Assembly (NCBI RefSeq): GCF_000718095.1
Contig: NZ_JOEI01000010.1
Location: 62,001-126,000 of the forward strand
Direction of reading: 5' to 3'
Length of the DNA: 64,000 nt
Origin: Streptomyces scopuliridis RB72
GTDB taxonomy: Bacteria > Actinomycetota > Actinomycetes > Streptomycetales > Streptomycetaceae
Made by a program: the position numbers and the translations under genes. Positions 1 through 8,612 of this stretch are shown in pieces. Under the pieces are notes generated by a model. The model did not search any database, was not told where the DNA came from, and saw only the letters and a program-made list of their open reading frames with translations. Numbering within the stretch: position 1 is the first letter of the stretch; the number at the start of each line of letters is the position of its first letter.

Positions 1-2
1 GT

Positions 3-227
3 GAACAGCTCGCGGCCTGCTACCTGCGGCTCTCCGAGCAAGTGCCGCTCACCGCACGGCCCGAGGACCGCGAGCTGGCCGAGGCGCTGGTCGACAACGC
101 GTACCGCACCCGCCCCTACGCCTTCAGCCACCGCCGCGGCGAACCACACCGAGGCCTGTTCCGCGGCTGGCTCCGTGGCGGGTCCTCCGGCCCGGACAGC
201 GCCACCGCGACCGGGGAGCGGAGATGA
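3..227 (+). CDS. C-terminal end of an unidentified protein (cut by window edge)
   Basis: The frame entering the window reads about 74 codons (EQLAACYLRLSEQVPLTARP at the start) before a TGA that overlaps the ATG of the next gene (ATGA, 224-227), so it is the upstream member of a translationally coupled operon. The tail is Arg/Gly-rich and has no recognisable catalytic motif. Its start lies outside the window. The next two genes encode a membrane protein and a solute-binding lipoprotein, so a role at the membrane is possible, but the family cannot be named from this piece. Confidence 0.6.
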   Translation, partial: EQLAACYLRLSEQVPLTARPEDRELAEALVDNAYRTRPYAFSHRRGEPHRGLFRGWLRGGSSGPDSATATGERR

Positions 228-1429
228 GCCGCCGACTCACGCGCCGCCTCCGGGAAAGCTCCGCCCGGGAGGCCGGCGGACGCGTCCCGCGGTGGTTCGC
301 GCGATTCGGGCGCCGTGCGACCTGGGGGGCGCCGGGGCGGGCGCTGTGGCGCTGGTCGTCCGGGCGCACGCCCTCGGGCGACCGGCGGTCCACCGCGCAG
401 TTCCTGCTCGGCCGGATGCTGCTGCTGCCCGCCGTCGCCTTCACGGTGCTCGCCCTCGCGGCCACGGCGTACTTCGACCTCCAGGACCGTACGGAACAAC
501 TCCGCGACCGCTACGCCCCCGCCCTCGTCGAACTGACCCATGCCAGGGTCTCGCTGACGCTGGCGCAGCACGAGGCCGAACTCCGGCTCGGCAGGGGCGA
601 CCACGGACTACCGGCTCAGATCGCGCTCGTCGGGCTCGGCGAGCGGTACCCCGCCCTGCTGACCGAGGCGTCACAGAGCCTGAACAACGTCGCGCAGACA
701 AAGGCCCTGCGCAAGGCCCAGGAGCAGGAGGTCCGCGTGATCTCGGGGCTGGTCGTCGCTTACGACGGCTGGATCAACTGGGCCAACAGCCACTACGGGA
801 GCGATGTACTGCGCAAGTCCGGCATGGAGTACGCGGCGGGCGTGCTGGGCAAAGACACGGGCCCCATCGATGCCACTGCTCCCGCCCTCCTCGACCGCAT
901 CAGGAGCCTGGAAAAGGCGCTGCGTGCCGACGTGGACGACCTCTCGGCATGGTCCGCGCTGCCGGTGGGGGCGGCGTCGGCGGCGCTGCTGGCGGCGCTG
1001 GTCTTCACGTTCACCGTCGTGGGCACGCTCAGCTTCGTGCGGGGGCAGCTGCGCATACGGAGCTCGCTGCTGACGGTGTACGCGGTGCCTGTCCTGCTGG
1101 TGCTCGTGGTGCTGGCGTTCGGCGCCATCGGCCAGCACGAGGCGCAGCGGTACGTACGGGACACGGCCAAAAGCCTCGGCCGTATCTCGGTGCCGCCCGC
1201 GTCTGAGGGCGGGATCAAGAATCAGATCAGGAGCGAGATCAAAGCCGACAACCAGATCGAGGACAAGGAGGAACTGCTCGCCGCGAACCTGCGCGACACG
1301 CACCCGGGCGCCTGGACATCGGCCGCCGGTCTGGCCCTCGCCCTCGCCGCGGCGACCACCGTGGCCTGCGGTTTCACACTCTTCCACTACGGCCGGAGGC
1401 ACCTGGCGATCCACTGGAGGTCCCCGTGA
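224..1429 (+). CDS. Multi-pass membrane protein of unknown function
   Basis: This is a 401-residue protein. A basic N-terminal tail is followed by a hydrophobic helix near residues 63-82. A long, charged, probably extracytoplasmic loop of about 160 residues leads to two adjacent helices (about 243-265 and 280-302), and a last helix lies near 360-385. The layout (one helix, large external loop, further helices) resembles a sensor or scaffold, but I see no catalytic motif. The start overlaps the preceding stop by 4 bp. The stop overlaps the GTG start of a solute-binding lipoprotein by 4 bp, so the three genes form a tightly coupled operon. The product may assemble with that lipoprotein at the membrane; that is inference from context. 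Confidence 0.75.
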   Translation: MSRRLTRRLRESSAREAGGRVPRWFARFGRRATWGAPGRALWRWSSGRTPSGDRRSTAQFLLGRMLLLPAVAFTVLALAATAYFDLQDRTEQLRDRYAPALVELTHARVSLTLAQHEAELRLGRGDHGLPAQIALVGLGERYPALLTEASQSLNNVAQTKALRKAQEQEVRVISGLVVAYDGWINWANSHYGSDVLRKSGMEYAAGVLGKDTGPIDATAPALLDRIRSLEKALRADVDDLSAWSALPVGAASAALLAALVFTFTVVGTLSFVRGQLRIRSSLLTVYAVPVLLVLVVLAFGAIGQHEAQRYVRDTAKSLGRISVPPASEGGIKNQIRSEIKADNQIEDKEELLAANLRDTHPGAWTSAAGLALALAAATTVACGFTLFHYGRRHLAIHWRSP

Positions 1430-2700
1430 GAACCACGCGCCCCTCGCTCCGCACCGCTCTGGCCTGCTGCCTCCTCGCCGTGGCCGCGCTCGTGTCGTCG
1501 GGCTGCTCGACCGAGGAGGACAGGACGCTGGTGGTACTGGGGCCGTGGACCGACGGTGAGGAGAAGCCGTTCGAGGCCACGCTGAAGAAGATCACCGAGC
1601 GGACGGGAGACACCTACGTCTACAAGGGCACGCGCTCCCTCCGCGAGACGCTCGTGGCCCAGCTGCGGACGGACACACCGCCCGATGTGGCGATCCTCAA
1701 CGGCCAGGGCGAGCTGGCCGAGTACGCGCGCGACGGCGACGCGCAGCCGTTGCCGGGGGATGTGGCGGGGGCGGCCATCGGACCGTGGTCACCGAGGATC
1801 ACACTGCTGGACAAGGACGGCGAGCCGCGCCAGCACGCGTACTGGGTGCCGGTGCGGGTGGACCTCAAGAGCATCGTATGGAGCCGTCTCGATGACACCT
1901 CCGAGGCCAAGGACCACACCTGGTGCCTGGGCATGGCGTCGGGCGCCACGTCCGGCTGGCCGGGCACGGACTGGATCGAGGATCTGCTCCTGCAGAAGTA
2001 CGGCCCTTCCGTGTACGAGGACTGGGCCACCGGCGATCTGAGGTGGGACGACGGGCCGGTGAAGGAGGCGTGGCGGTCCTGGCAGACGCTGCTGAAGGCG
2101 GGCGGCGAAGACGTGGGCAAGGACGCCCTCGCCACCCCCTTCGTGGTTCGGGGCCAGGGCCTGCTGGACAGCCGCGAGTGCACTGTGGAGCACCAGGGTT
2201 CCTTCATCCGCCGTTACTACGACAATGACGTGATGCCCGACCCCACCTCCGATGTCGTCCCCGATCTGGCGGGCCCTCAGACGGCGTTCGAGGTCTCCGG
2301 CGACATGGCGGCCGTCTTCACACCGAGCGACGCGGCCTGGAAGCTCATGAGGCAGCTGACATCCCGGGAGACCCGTGATGACTGGGCCGCCGCGGCGAAA
2401 CCGGCGGAGCGCCCCTTCTTTCCCGACCGCACCGCGGGCCCGGGAGCCCTGACGAAGGGCACAGAAAGGGTCCTGGATCTGTTCCGGAAGGCGGACGACC
2501 TCTGCTTCGACGCCTCCGACGCCATGCCGTCGACTCTCCGAGGGGCCTTTCAGCGGGCCGTACTGGAATTCCTCCAGGACCCGCGAGACGACAAGCTGCT
2601 CGACGGACTGCTGCGACAGCTGGAGGCGGAGCGGCAGTTGCAGCGGGAGGCCGGCGCGTTCGCCATAGACCATCTGTGCGGCAGCCTGCCCGACGGCTGA
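1426..2700 (+). CDS. Extracellular solute-binding lipoprotein (ABC family 1-like)
   Basis: This is a 424-residue protein with a lipoprotein signal: a basic start, a hydrophobic core and SSGC with the lipid-accepting Cys at about residue 27. The mature part begins LVVLGPWTDGEEKPFEATLK and continues with DVAILNGQGELAEYA, the pattern of family 1 sugar-type binding proteins. It probably sits on the outer face of the membrane. No permease or ATPase is adjacent. It is instead coupled (GTGA overlap, Shine-Dalgarno GGAGG about 8 bp upstream) to a membrane protein of unknown function, so it may serve as a ligand sensor rather than a transport receptor. Ligand unknown. Confidence 0.8.
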   Translation: MRTTRPSLRTALACCLLAVAALVSSGCSTEEDRTLVVLGPWTDGEEKPFEATLKKITERTGDTYVYKGTRSLRETLVAQLRTDTPPDVAILNGQGELAEYARDGDAQPLPGDVAGAAIGPWSPRITLLDKDGEPRQHAYWVPVRVDLKSIVWSRLDDTSEAKDHTWCLGMASGATSGWPGTDWIEDLLLQKYGPSVYEDWATGDLRWDDGPVKEAWRSWQTLLKAGGEDVGKDALATPFVVRGQGLLDSRECTVEHQGSFIRRYYDNDVMPDPTSDVVPDLAGPQTAFEVSGDMAAVFTPSDAAWKLMRQLTSRETRDDWAAAAKPAERPFFPDRTAGPGALTKGTERVLDLFRKADDLCFDASDAMPSTLRGAFQRAVLEFLQDPRDDKLLDGLLRQLEAERQLQREAGAFAIDHLCGSLPDG

Positions 2701-2860
2701 GCCGGCGCACGTCGGACAGAGCGCCGAGGGGTACCCCGGGGGCGCGTCTCGGCGCTGGCGTGTCAGTCCCGGGCGCACGGCGTACGGACGTACGCTGAGC
2801 CGGCGGCCCGGCCCGGCCGGATACTCGGGCGTCGCACCATGAGGACGGCGCAGAGGCCCG

Positions 2861-2916
2861 TGCCCGGTGCCCGGTGCCCGGTGCCCGGTGTCCGGTGCCC
2901 GGTGTCCGGTGCCCGG
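2861..2916 (+). repeat. Heptamer tandem repeat, 8 copies
   Basis: Eight back-to-back copies of a 7-bp unit, TGCCCGG, with TGTCCGG variants at copies 5 and 7. Because 7 is not a multiple of 3, copy-number change would shift any reading frame crossing it. It lies directly upstream of an MFS-like gene remnant. Confidence 0.95.
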
Positions 2917-2934
2917 CGCGCGACGGGTCCGCGG

Positions 2935-3257
2935 CCCTTCTCTCTCGGTCCCGCCTGCTGATCGCGTCCACGGCGAACGCCTCCGCGGTCGTCCCGGTCG
3001 CCGCGCTCTTCCTGGGCTTCGGCGCGGGCGCGGGCGTGACACCAGGGCTGTTCCTGGCCGGCTTCTCCGTACCGTCGGCACAGATCGGTCCGACCTTCGC
3101 CCTGGTCGAACTGCTGCGGTCCGAAGCCGCGTTCCTGGTGTGCCTCTACGCCCTGGGCGGCGCCCGCCCCGAGCCGCCGGACCTCGAATCCTGGCTGTCC
3201 GGCAGCTCGACGGCCTACCACTCACCTGCTCTGCTCGCCGCGATCCGTAAGACCTGA
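2935..3257 (+). pseudogene. Remnant of an MFS transporter C-terminus
   Basis: The frame encodes about 105 residues with two membrane-type segments (LLIASTANASAVVPVAALFL and a later LVELLRSEAAFLVCLYALGG) and a tail containing YHSPALLAAIRKT. This resembles the last two helices of an MFS-type drug/metabolite transporter. The first ten or so helices are missing, and the upstream DNA is a heptamer repeat that cycles through all frames, so no proper start exists. I read it as a decayed 3' end. The family assignment is by eye. Confidence 0.5.
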
Positions 3258-3316
3258 GCAGGCGAGTGGGGGGTCGGCGGGGACTCAGTCGGTTCTATCG
3301 GGGCGCCGCGGCGGTG

Positions 3317-4978
3317 TCAGTCGGCTTCCGGCGCTTCCAGCAGGCCGCGGACCTCTTCCGCGGTGGTTTCCTGGAGCTCTTCCGTGAGGATCAGCCAGCG
3401 GGTGATGCCGGCCGATTCGAGGAACGGCAGATCGTGGCTGGCGATCAGCAGCGCGCCCTGGTACGACGCGAGCGCGCTGGTCAGCTGCCGCACACTGGCC
3501 GTGTCGAGGTTGTTCGTCGGCTCGTCCAGCATCAGCAACTGCGGGGCCGGCGCGGCGAGCATCATCGCCGCGAGCGTGGCGCGGAAGCGTTCTCCGCCCG
3601 AGAGTGTGCCCGCCGGCTGCTCGGCGCGCGCTCCCTTGAACAGGAATCGCGCGAGCTGCGCGCGGATGTGGTTGTCGGCCACCCCGGGAGCCAGCCGGGC
3701 CACGTTCGCCGCCACGCTCAGCTCCTCGTCCAGCACATCCAGACGCTGTGGCAGAAACCGCAGCGGTACGAACGTCCTGGCCTCGCCGGACAGCGGAGCC
3801 AACTCCCCGGTGAGCGTGCGCAGCACCGTGGTCTTGCCCGCGCCGTTGCGCCCGACCAGCGCGATCCGCTCGGGCCCGTGTACGTGGAGGTTGCCCTCGC
3901 GCAACCTGCCGAACCGGGGGCGCAGCTCACGCAGGCTCAGGACCGTGCGTCCCGCGGGCACGGCCGTATGAGGAAGGCTCACACGGATCTCCGCGTCGTG
4001 ACGGATCGCGTCCGCGGCCTCCTCCCGGCGCTCGCGCGCCTCATGGAGCCGGTCCTCCTGCAGACCGCGCAGCTTGTCCCCCGATTCCTGTGCGGAACGT
4101 TTCCGTTCACCCGCCACGATCCTCGGGGCCCGCCGCTGGGCGTCCATCTTCTTGCTGTGCCGCTGGCGCCGGGCCAGTTTGATATGGGTCTCTTCCAGTT
4201 CGCGTTTCTGTCGGCGTACGTCCGCCTCGGCGGCCCGCAGCATCCGCCCGGCCGCTTCCTGCTCCGTGGCCAGGGCGTCCTGATAGGCGGACCAGCCGCC
4301 TCCGTACCAGCTCACGGATCCGGCGCGCAGTTCGGCGATACGGTCCACGCGTTCGAGCAGTTCGAGGTCGTGGCTGACGACGACGAGCACGCCGGAGCGC
4401 CAGGAGTCGACGGCCTCGTAGAGTCTGCGGCGCGCGGACAGGTCGAGGTTGTTGGTCGGCTCGTCCAGCAGCAGGATTTCGGGACGCTCCAGCAGCAAGG
4501 CGGCCAGCCGTAGCAGGACCGTCTCCCCGCCGGACATCTGGCCCACGGTGCGGTCCAGTTCGACGTCGCCGAGGCCGAGGGAGCCCAGGGTCGCCAGGGC
4601 CCGTTCCTCGACGTCCCAGTCGTCGCCGATCGTCTCGAAGTGTGTGTCGCGGACATCTCCGGCCTCGATGGCGCGCAGCGCACCGCGCCGCTCGGCGATG
4701 CCCAGGGCCTCGTCGACGCGCAGTGCCGTGTCGAGGGTGACGTTCTGGGGAAGGTGGGCGAGGCTGCCGCCCGCGCTCACCGACCCCTGGGACGGGCGCA
4801 GCAGGCCGGCCAGCAGGCGTAGCAGTGTGGACTTGCCCGTGCCATTGGCGCCGACGAGACCGGTGCGGCCCCGGCCGATGGTGAGGGACAGTCCGTCGAA
4901 GACGGTGGTGCCGTCGGGCCACTGGAAGGAGAGGCCGGAGCAGGTCAGGGAGGCGCTGGGGGTGGTGGGTGTCGCCAT
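3317..4978 (-). CDS. ABC-F family ATPase (translation factor / antibiotic-resistance type)
   Basis: This is a 553-residue protein made of two ABC ATPase domains and no membrane segment, the ABC-F architecture. Domain 1 has Walker A GANGTGKST (about 43-51), signature MSGGE and LLLDEPTNNLDLSA. A charged linker rich in Arg/Glu/Lys follows. Domain 2 has Walker A GRNGAGKTT, signature LSGGE and LMLDEPTNNLD. ABC-F proteins act in the cytoplasm on ribosomes, and the actinomycete members TlrC, CarA and OleB protect against ribosome-targeting antibiotics. Whether this one gives resistance or is a general translation factor cannot be told from sequence. The frame stays open well upstream, but the ATG at 4978 is the only start consistent with domain 1 beginning at residue 10. 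Confidence 0.9.
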   Translation of the reverse strand: MATPTTPSASLTCSGLSFQWPDGTTVFDGLSLTIGRGRTGLVGANGTGKSTLLRLLAGLLRPSQGSVSAGGSLAHLPQNVTLDTALRVDEALGIAERRGALRAIEAGDVRDTHFETIGDDWDVEERALATLGSLGLGDVELDRTVGQMSGGETVLLRLAALLLERPEILLLDEPTNNLDLSARRRLYEAVDSWRSGVLVVVSHDLELLERVDRIAELRAGSVSWYGGGWSAYQDALATEQEAAGRMLRAAEADVRRQKRELEETHIKLARRQRHSKKMDAQRRAPRIVAGERKRSAQESGDKLRGLQEDRLHEARERREEAADAIRHDAEIRVSLPHTAVPAGRTVLSLRELRPRFGRLREGNLHVHGPERIALVGRNGAGKTTVLRTLTGELAPLSGEARTFVPLRFLPQRLDVLDEELSVAANVARLAPGVADNHIRAQLARFLFKGARAEQPAGTLSGGERFRATLAAMMLAAPAPQLLMLDEPTNNLDTASVRQLTSALASYQGALLIASHDLPFLESAGITRWLILTEELQETTAEEVRGLLEAPEAD

Positions 4979-5289
4979 GTGGATTCTCGCAGTCGAAAGC
5001 GCGGTGGACGGGGGGCTTCGTATGCGAGCACCACGCGGCGACCAGACCGGGAAAGAGGAGGGTGCGGTGGTCCGAGAGACGGAGAGAACGGCTCCCTGCA
5101 CCGAGGTCGCTTCCACGCGGGCGTCACGGGCGGCACAGAAAGCCGCAGCGACGTGACAGACGTACGACAAGAGCCGTACGGCGCGGTGATCGCGAACCTC
5201 AGATGCGCAACGTCCACCTCTATCGGAGACAACAGGACCGTGTGAAACCATAACGACCCGTCCGGCGAAAGGCAAAGCCCCGGCGTGAC
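4979..5289 (-). promoter_or_regulatory. Long leader region of the ABC-F gene, with a candidate upstream ORF
   Basis: About 310 bp lie between the ABC-F start and the neighbouring pseudogene. On the minus strand a GTG-GTG pair at 5034-5029 opens a frame (VVLAYEAPRPPRFRL...) that runs over the ABC-F start codon. Resistance-type ABC-F genes are often controlled by ribosome-mediated attenuation through such upstream ORFs. I see no decisive terminator/antiterminator pair, so this is only a candidate. Confidence 0.3.
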
Positions 5290-5838
5290 GCCCGGGGGAT
5301 TCCCCGCACATCCCAGGGCGGTTTCGAGTACCTCGACTACGTACGAGCCGCGCTCGCCGCCGGCCGGACCGACAACGGCGTCTTCCGGGCGAACGCTTCG
5401 TATTTCTGGGCCGCGACGATGTGCTGGCGCAGGCGGTGTCATGGCTGCGCGCCGAGCGGACCGGTGCCTGGTACGTCGGCGGAAACGGCGAAATCGGCAA
5501 CGTCGTCGTAACCGGGCAGCCGGCCTGCTACGACGCCGGCCGGATCGGTCAGCTGATCCGGATGATCGGCGAACACAACGCGGCATGGGAGGAGTGGTTC
5601 GCCTCCTTCGGCGTCCAGCCGTACCTGGTGCGCTACGAGGAGCTTGACGCCGACCTGGCCGGTGTTACCCGATCCATCCTCTCCTTCCTTGGGACTCGAC
5701 CCGTCCGAGGCAGGCGCGATCGTGCCGCAGCACTCGCGCCAGGCAGACGGACTCAACGACCAGTGGGCCGAGCGCTATCGGGCCGAGGCGTCGGCAGGAT
5801 CTCTCCGGCGGAGTCCCCTGCCTCGCCCCGAGCGGTGA
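5290..5838 (+). pseudogene. Stf0-family sulfotransferase, broken by deletion and frameshifts
   Basis: Three pieces in two frames resemble one protein. Frame 1 (from about 5323) reads FEYLDYVRAALAAGRTDNGV. Frame 3 (from about 5415) reads DDVLAQAVSWLRAERTGAWY and continues to WFASFGVQPYLVRYEELDAD and TRSILSFLG. Frame 1 then resumes at about 5690 with LGLDPSEAGAIVPQHSRQAD and LNDQWAERYRAE. This order matches the middle and C-terminal part of Stf0-type sulfotransferases, which use PAPS and sulfate-acceptor sugars. The N-terminal PAPS-binding region is missing, sequence is lost between NGV and the DDV segment, and a frame change occurs near 5690. Confidence 0.75.
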
Positions 5839-5972
5839 TCGCCCGGTCGGCCGTACGGATTGTTGTGCCGGGGCCGATCGGGGTACGTGCCCATTGATCG
5901 CGAGTTCGCGGGCCCCGCAGATTCCGCGACCGATCCGCAACCCCCGAGAACCCGGAATCCAAGGGAGCCGCT

Positions 5973-6797
5973 GTGAAGTTCGGTGTATCGACCTTCATCA
6001 CCGACCAGGGCATCGCGCCCACCGCGCTGGGGCGCGCCGTCGAGGAGCGAGGATTCGACTCCTTGTTCATCGCCGAGCACACTCATATCCCGGCGGAGCG
6101 CCGTACGCCGTACCCCGGCGGCGGCGAGCTGCCGGAGATCTACTACCGCACCCTCGACCCGTTCGTCGCGCTCAGCGCGGCCGCCGCCGTGACCGAGCGG
6201 ATCCTGCTCGGCACCGGCATCGCACTGGTGATCCAGCGGGACCCGATTATCACGGCCAAGGAGGTGGCGTCCCTGGACCTGATCTCCGGCGGGAGGGCTG
6301 TCTTCGGGGTCGGCGTCGGCTGGAACAGGGAGGAGATGGAGAACCACGGCACGGACCCGCGCACCCGGGGCCGGCTCGCGGACGAGCGGCTGCAGGCCAT
6401 CCGCGAGCTCTGGACGAAGGAAAAGGCCGAGTTCCACGGGGAGTTCGTCGACTTCGATCCCGTCTACTCCTGGCCGAAGCCGGTCCAGCGCCCTTACCCG
6501 CCCATCTACGTGGGTGGCGGCGAGGGGGCGTTCGACCGCGTGGCCTCCTTCGGTGACGCCTGGCTGGCCAACAGCATGCCGGCCGAGGAACTGGGGACGC
6601 GGATCGACCGGATGCGGAGCGTCGCGGGCCGGGAGGTGCCGGTGACCGTCTACGCGGTGGAGAAGGATCCCGAGATCATCGAGCAGTTCACGCGGATCGA
6701 TGTGGAGCGGCTGCAGTTCTATCTGCCCACGATGCCGGAGGCCGAGACGCTGGCCTACCTGGACGAGGTGGCCGGCGTAGCGGAACGCTTCCGGTGA
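5973..6797 (+). CDS. LLM-class F420-dependent oxidoreductase
   Basis: This is a 274-residue luciferase-like monooxygenase-fold protein. Diagnostic segments are GFDSLFIAEHTHIP near residues 28-41, LLGTGIALVIQRDPI near 80 and FGVGVGWNREEMENHGTDP near 108-126, followed by PPIYVGGGE near 170. Actinobacterial members with this pattern use cofactor F420 as hydride carrier; the substrate is unknown. The GTG at 5973 has an AAGGGAG Shine-Dalgarno about 7 bp upstream. It is followed after about 25 bp by a second predicted F420-linked enzyme. Confidence 0.88.
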   Translation: MKFGVSTFITDQGIAPTALGRAVEERGFDSLFIAEHTHIPAERRTPYPGGGELPEIYYRTLDPFVALSAAAAVTERILLGTGIALVIQRDPIITAKEVASLDLISGGRAVFGVGVGWNREEMENHGTDPRTRGRLADERLQAIRELWTKEKAEFHGEFVDFDPVYSWPKPVQRPYPPIYVGGGEGAFDRVASFGDAWLANSMPAEELGTRIDRMRSVAGREVPVTVYAVEKDPEIIEQFTRIDVERLQFYLPTMPEAETLAYLDEVAGVAERFR

Positions 6798-6822
6798 GCC
6801 GTCGGACGCCGCAGTGCCGGGG

Positions 6823-7245
6823 ATGACGAGCGGCCGGGCCCGGGAACACTTCTCCCGGGCGCGGATCGCCCGCCTCGCGACCATCGACGCCTCCGGCCGC
6901 CCGCACCTGGTCCCCGTGGTCTTCGCGCTCACCGGCGACACCGTGGCTTTCGCGGTGGACCACAAGCCGAAGCGCTCCACCCGGCTGAAGCGCCTGGCCA
7001 ACATCCGCGCCCACCCCGAGGTCTGCCTCCTCGTCGACGGCTACGACGAGGACTGGGACCGCCTGTGGTGGGCACGCGCGGACGGAACGGCCACCGTTCT
7101 GCCCACGGCCGAGGACTCGGCGGCGTCCGCACGGTACGTCGGCCTGCTGACGCGGAAGTACCAGCGGCAGTACACCGACCGCCCCCCGGAAGGACCCGTG
7201 GTGGAGATCGAGGTGACTCACTGGTCCGGCTGGCACGCCACGTGA
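6823..7245 (+). CDS. PPOX-class F420-dependent oxidoreductase (TIGR03668-like)
   Basis: This protein of about 140 residues has the split beta-barrel flavin/F420-binding fold. HFSRARIARLATIDASGRPH opens the barrel, VVFALTGDTVAFAVDHKPKR follows, and RLKRLANIRAHPEVCLLVDG completes the core. It ends HWSGWHAT. Proteins of this type transfer hydride from reduced F420, and the native substrate is generally unknown. The ATG at 6823 is chosen; a GTG nine bases upstream (6814) is possible. It lies 25 bp after an LLM-class F420 enzyme on the same strand, so a two-gene F420 unit is likely. Confidence 0.82.
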   Translation: MTSGRAREHFSRARIARLATIDASGRPHLVPVVFALTGDTVAFAVDHKPKRSTRLKRLANIRAHPEVCLLVDGYDEDWDRLWWARADGTATVLPTAEDSAASARYVGLLTRKYQRQYTDRPPEGPVVEIEVTHWSGWHAT

Positions 7246-7282
7246 CCGGGGCCCGCTGCCGGAGGTTCGCCTCGAACTGTGC

Positions 7283-8395
7283 TCAGGTCTTCGGACGTCC
7301 GGCCCGCGTGATGGTCCAGGCCGCGCGCGACTGCACGTACAGCAGGTCATGCTTCTTCGGGATGGCCACTGCCGTGAACGCCCCCTCGCCCTCGACCAAG
7401 GCGCGTCCGGGCGTGAGGTCCGGGCGCAGTTCGTGGAGCGAGAACGCGGTCCCGTCGTGCTGGGTGACGCGCAGCGGTGTCCGGCCGCCGAGGTAACGGA
7501 AGACGTAGGAGCCTTCGGCGCTGATCTCGTCCTCCAGGACCGGAACGCACTCCACTGGATGGAGCCAGGCCCGCCACGTGCCCCGGGTGTGCGTCTGGAG
7601 CTGCACCCGGTCCTGACCGTCGGCCTCCACAGGGACGATCACCCGCGACAGCGGGGAGCCGTGCGTGAGGATTGTCCTGGGCTTTCTGTCGCGGCCGGCC
7701 GGACTGGTCAGCTCGACCCAGGACCCGGTCGTCCGGCCGAGGTGGACCACCAGCACCGCGGGTTTCCGGCGGTCGGTCCGTACCAACTGGAGTCCGGTGG
7801 GACCCCGGCCCTCCCGGCGTTGCGGTACGTCTGTGTCCTCGGGCCAGGCGTCGTACGGATCGGACCGCCGGGGTGAGGAGATCCGCCGTCCGGAGGGCGT
7901 GGGCGGGCGGGGGTCCGGCCGCCGCCCGGTGTCGATGGGGGGCATGCCCTCGGACAGGCGTATCGCATCGGCCGCGCACACCGAGACCGTCCGGACCGTT
8001 CCCTCGGGTGGTGCCCACTGGATCTCGCCGGTGGACGGCCCGTGGCGGGGGTCGAAGTAGCACAGGGGACGACGTTCGGGGCGCGCCAGGCCGGCGGCTA
8101 CCGCGTCCACACACGCGAGCGCGTGTCGCCCCTCGTCGAGGGCGCGCATCACATCGGCCGCGTCCCGGAGGTTCCGGTCGCCGACGAAGTCCCGCTTGGC
8201 TTGCTCGTACGCGTCCAAGGCCCGTTCGTAATCGGCGAGGAGCCCTTGGTCGTCGGCATGTTGACGCGGCACGAAGGAGTGTTGGGCGAGCGCCTCCCCG
8301 AACGCGGTGATCTCCGCGTCGACTTGAGTGATCTCGTCCTCGCGCCTGCGTCCCCGGAACAGACCGGTGAACGCCCCCACTATCCCGTCGGCCAT
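7283..8395 (-). CDS. Conserved actinomycete protein of unknown function
   Basis: The predicted product is about 370 residues. A short hydrophobic N-terminus (MADGIVGAFTGLF) leads into a charged, probably helical region rich in Glu/Asp/Arg with YERALDAYEQAKRDFVGDRN. Then comes ERRPLCYFDPRHGPST-IQWAPPEGTVRTVSVCAAD, a segment typical of a Streptomyces family without assigned function. After a Pro/Arg linker there is a beta-rich C-terminal half with TGSWVELTSPAGRDRKPRT and GTWRAWLHPVECVPVLE. No catalytic motif was recognised. The frame is open further upstream to 8578, and the start at 8395 is a judgement. Confidence 0.6.
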   Translation of the reverse strand: MADGIVGAFTGLFRGRRREDEITQVDAEITAFGEALAQHSFVPRQHADDQGLLADYERALDAYEQAKRDFVGDRNLRDAADVMRALDEGRHALACVDAVAAGLARPERRPLCYFDPRHGPSTGEIQWAPPEGTVRTVSVCAADAIRLSEGMPPIDTGRRPDPRPPTPSGRRISSPRRSDPYDAWPEDTDVPQRREGRGPTGLQLVRTDRRKPAVLVVHLGRTTGSWVELTSPAGRDRKPRTILTHGSPLSRVIVPVEADGQDRVQLQTHTRGTWRAWLHPVECVPVLEDEISAEGSYVFRYLGGRTPLRVTQHDGTAFSLHELRPDLTPGRALVEGEGAFTAVAIPKKHDLLYVQSRAAWTITRAGRPKT

Positions 8396-8612
8396 GAGGG
8401 CGATCGTAATCGGGACGGTCAGGACCGGACCAGCTCGCCATTCCCCCCGCAGGTGGGGCGAATGCCGGGGCGTCGAATCCCCCGGATCACAGCGGAAGCG
8501 GTCTGTCCTGTTCTGGTGGGCCGAGCGGGTGACATAGTCCCAGATTCTGTCGAAAAGGCGGTATACCAGGGCATGCATCCGATGTTCGCTTCACCCGATG
8601 TAGGGAGCTCAC

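Noticed and set aside
1..1206. A 401-codon frame from the window start
   Set aside because: It is a shadow of the membrane-protein gene at 224-1429: Arg/Pro/Ala-rich, no domain, and it crosses two well-supported genes.
2861..2916. CRISPR-like repeat array
   Set aside because: Units are only 7 bp and contiguous, with no spacers and no cas genes; it is a simple tandem repeat.
3266..4513. Long plus-strand frame over the ABC-F gene
   Set aside because: Antisense shadow created by G/C third-position bias; the minus strand carries complete ABC motifs.
4979..5500. Upstream extension of the ABC-F protein to 727 residues
   Set aside because: The extra 174 residues are low-complexity and overlap the sulfotransferase remnant; the ATP-binding domain begins right after the ATG at 4978.
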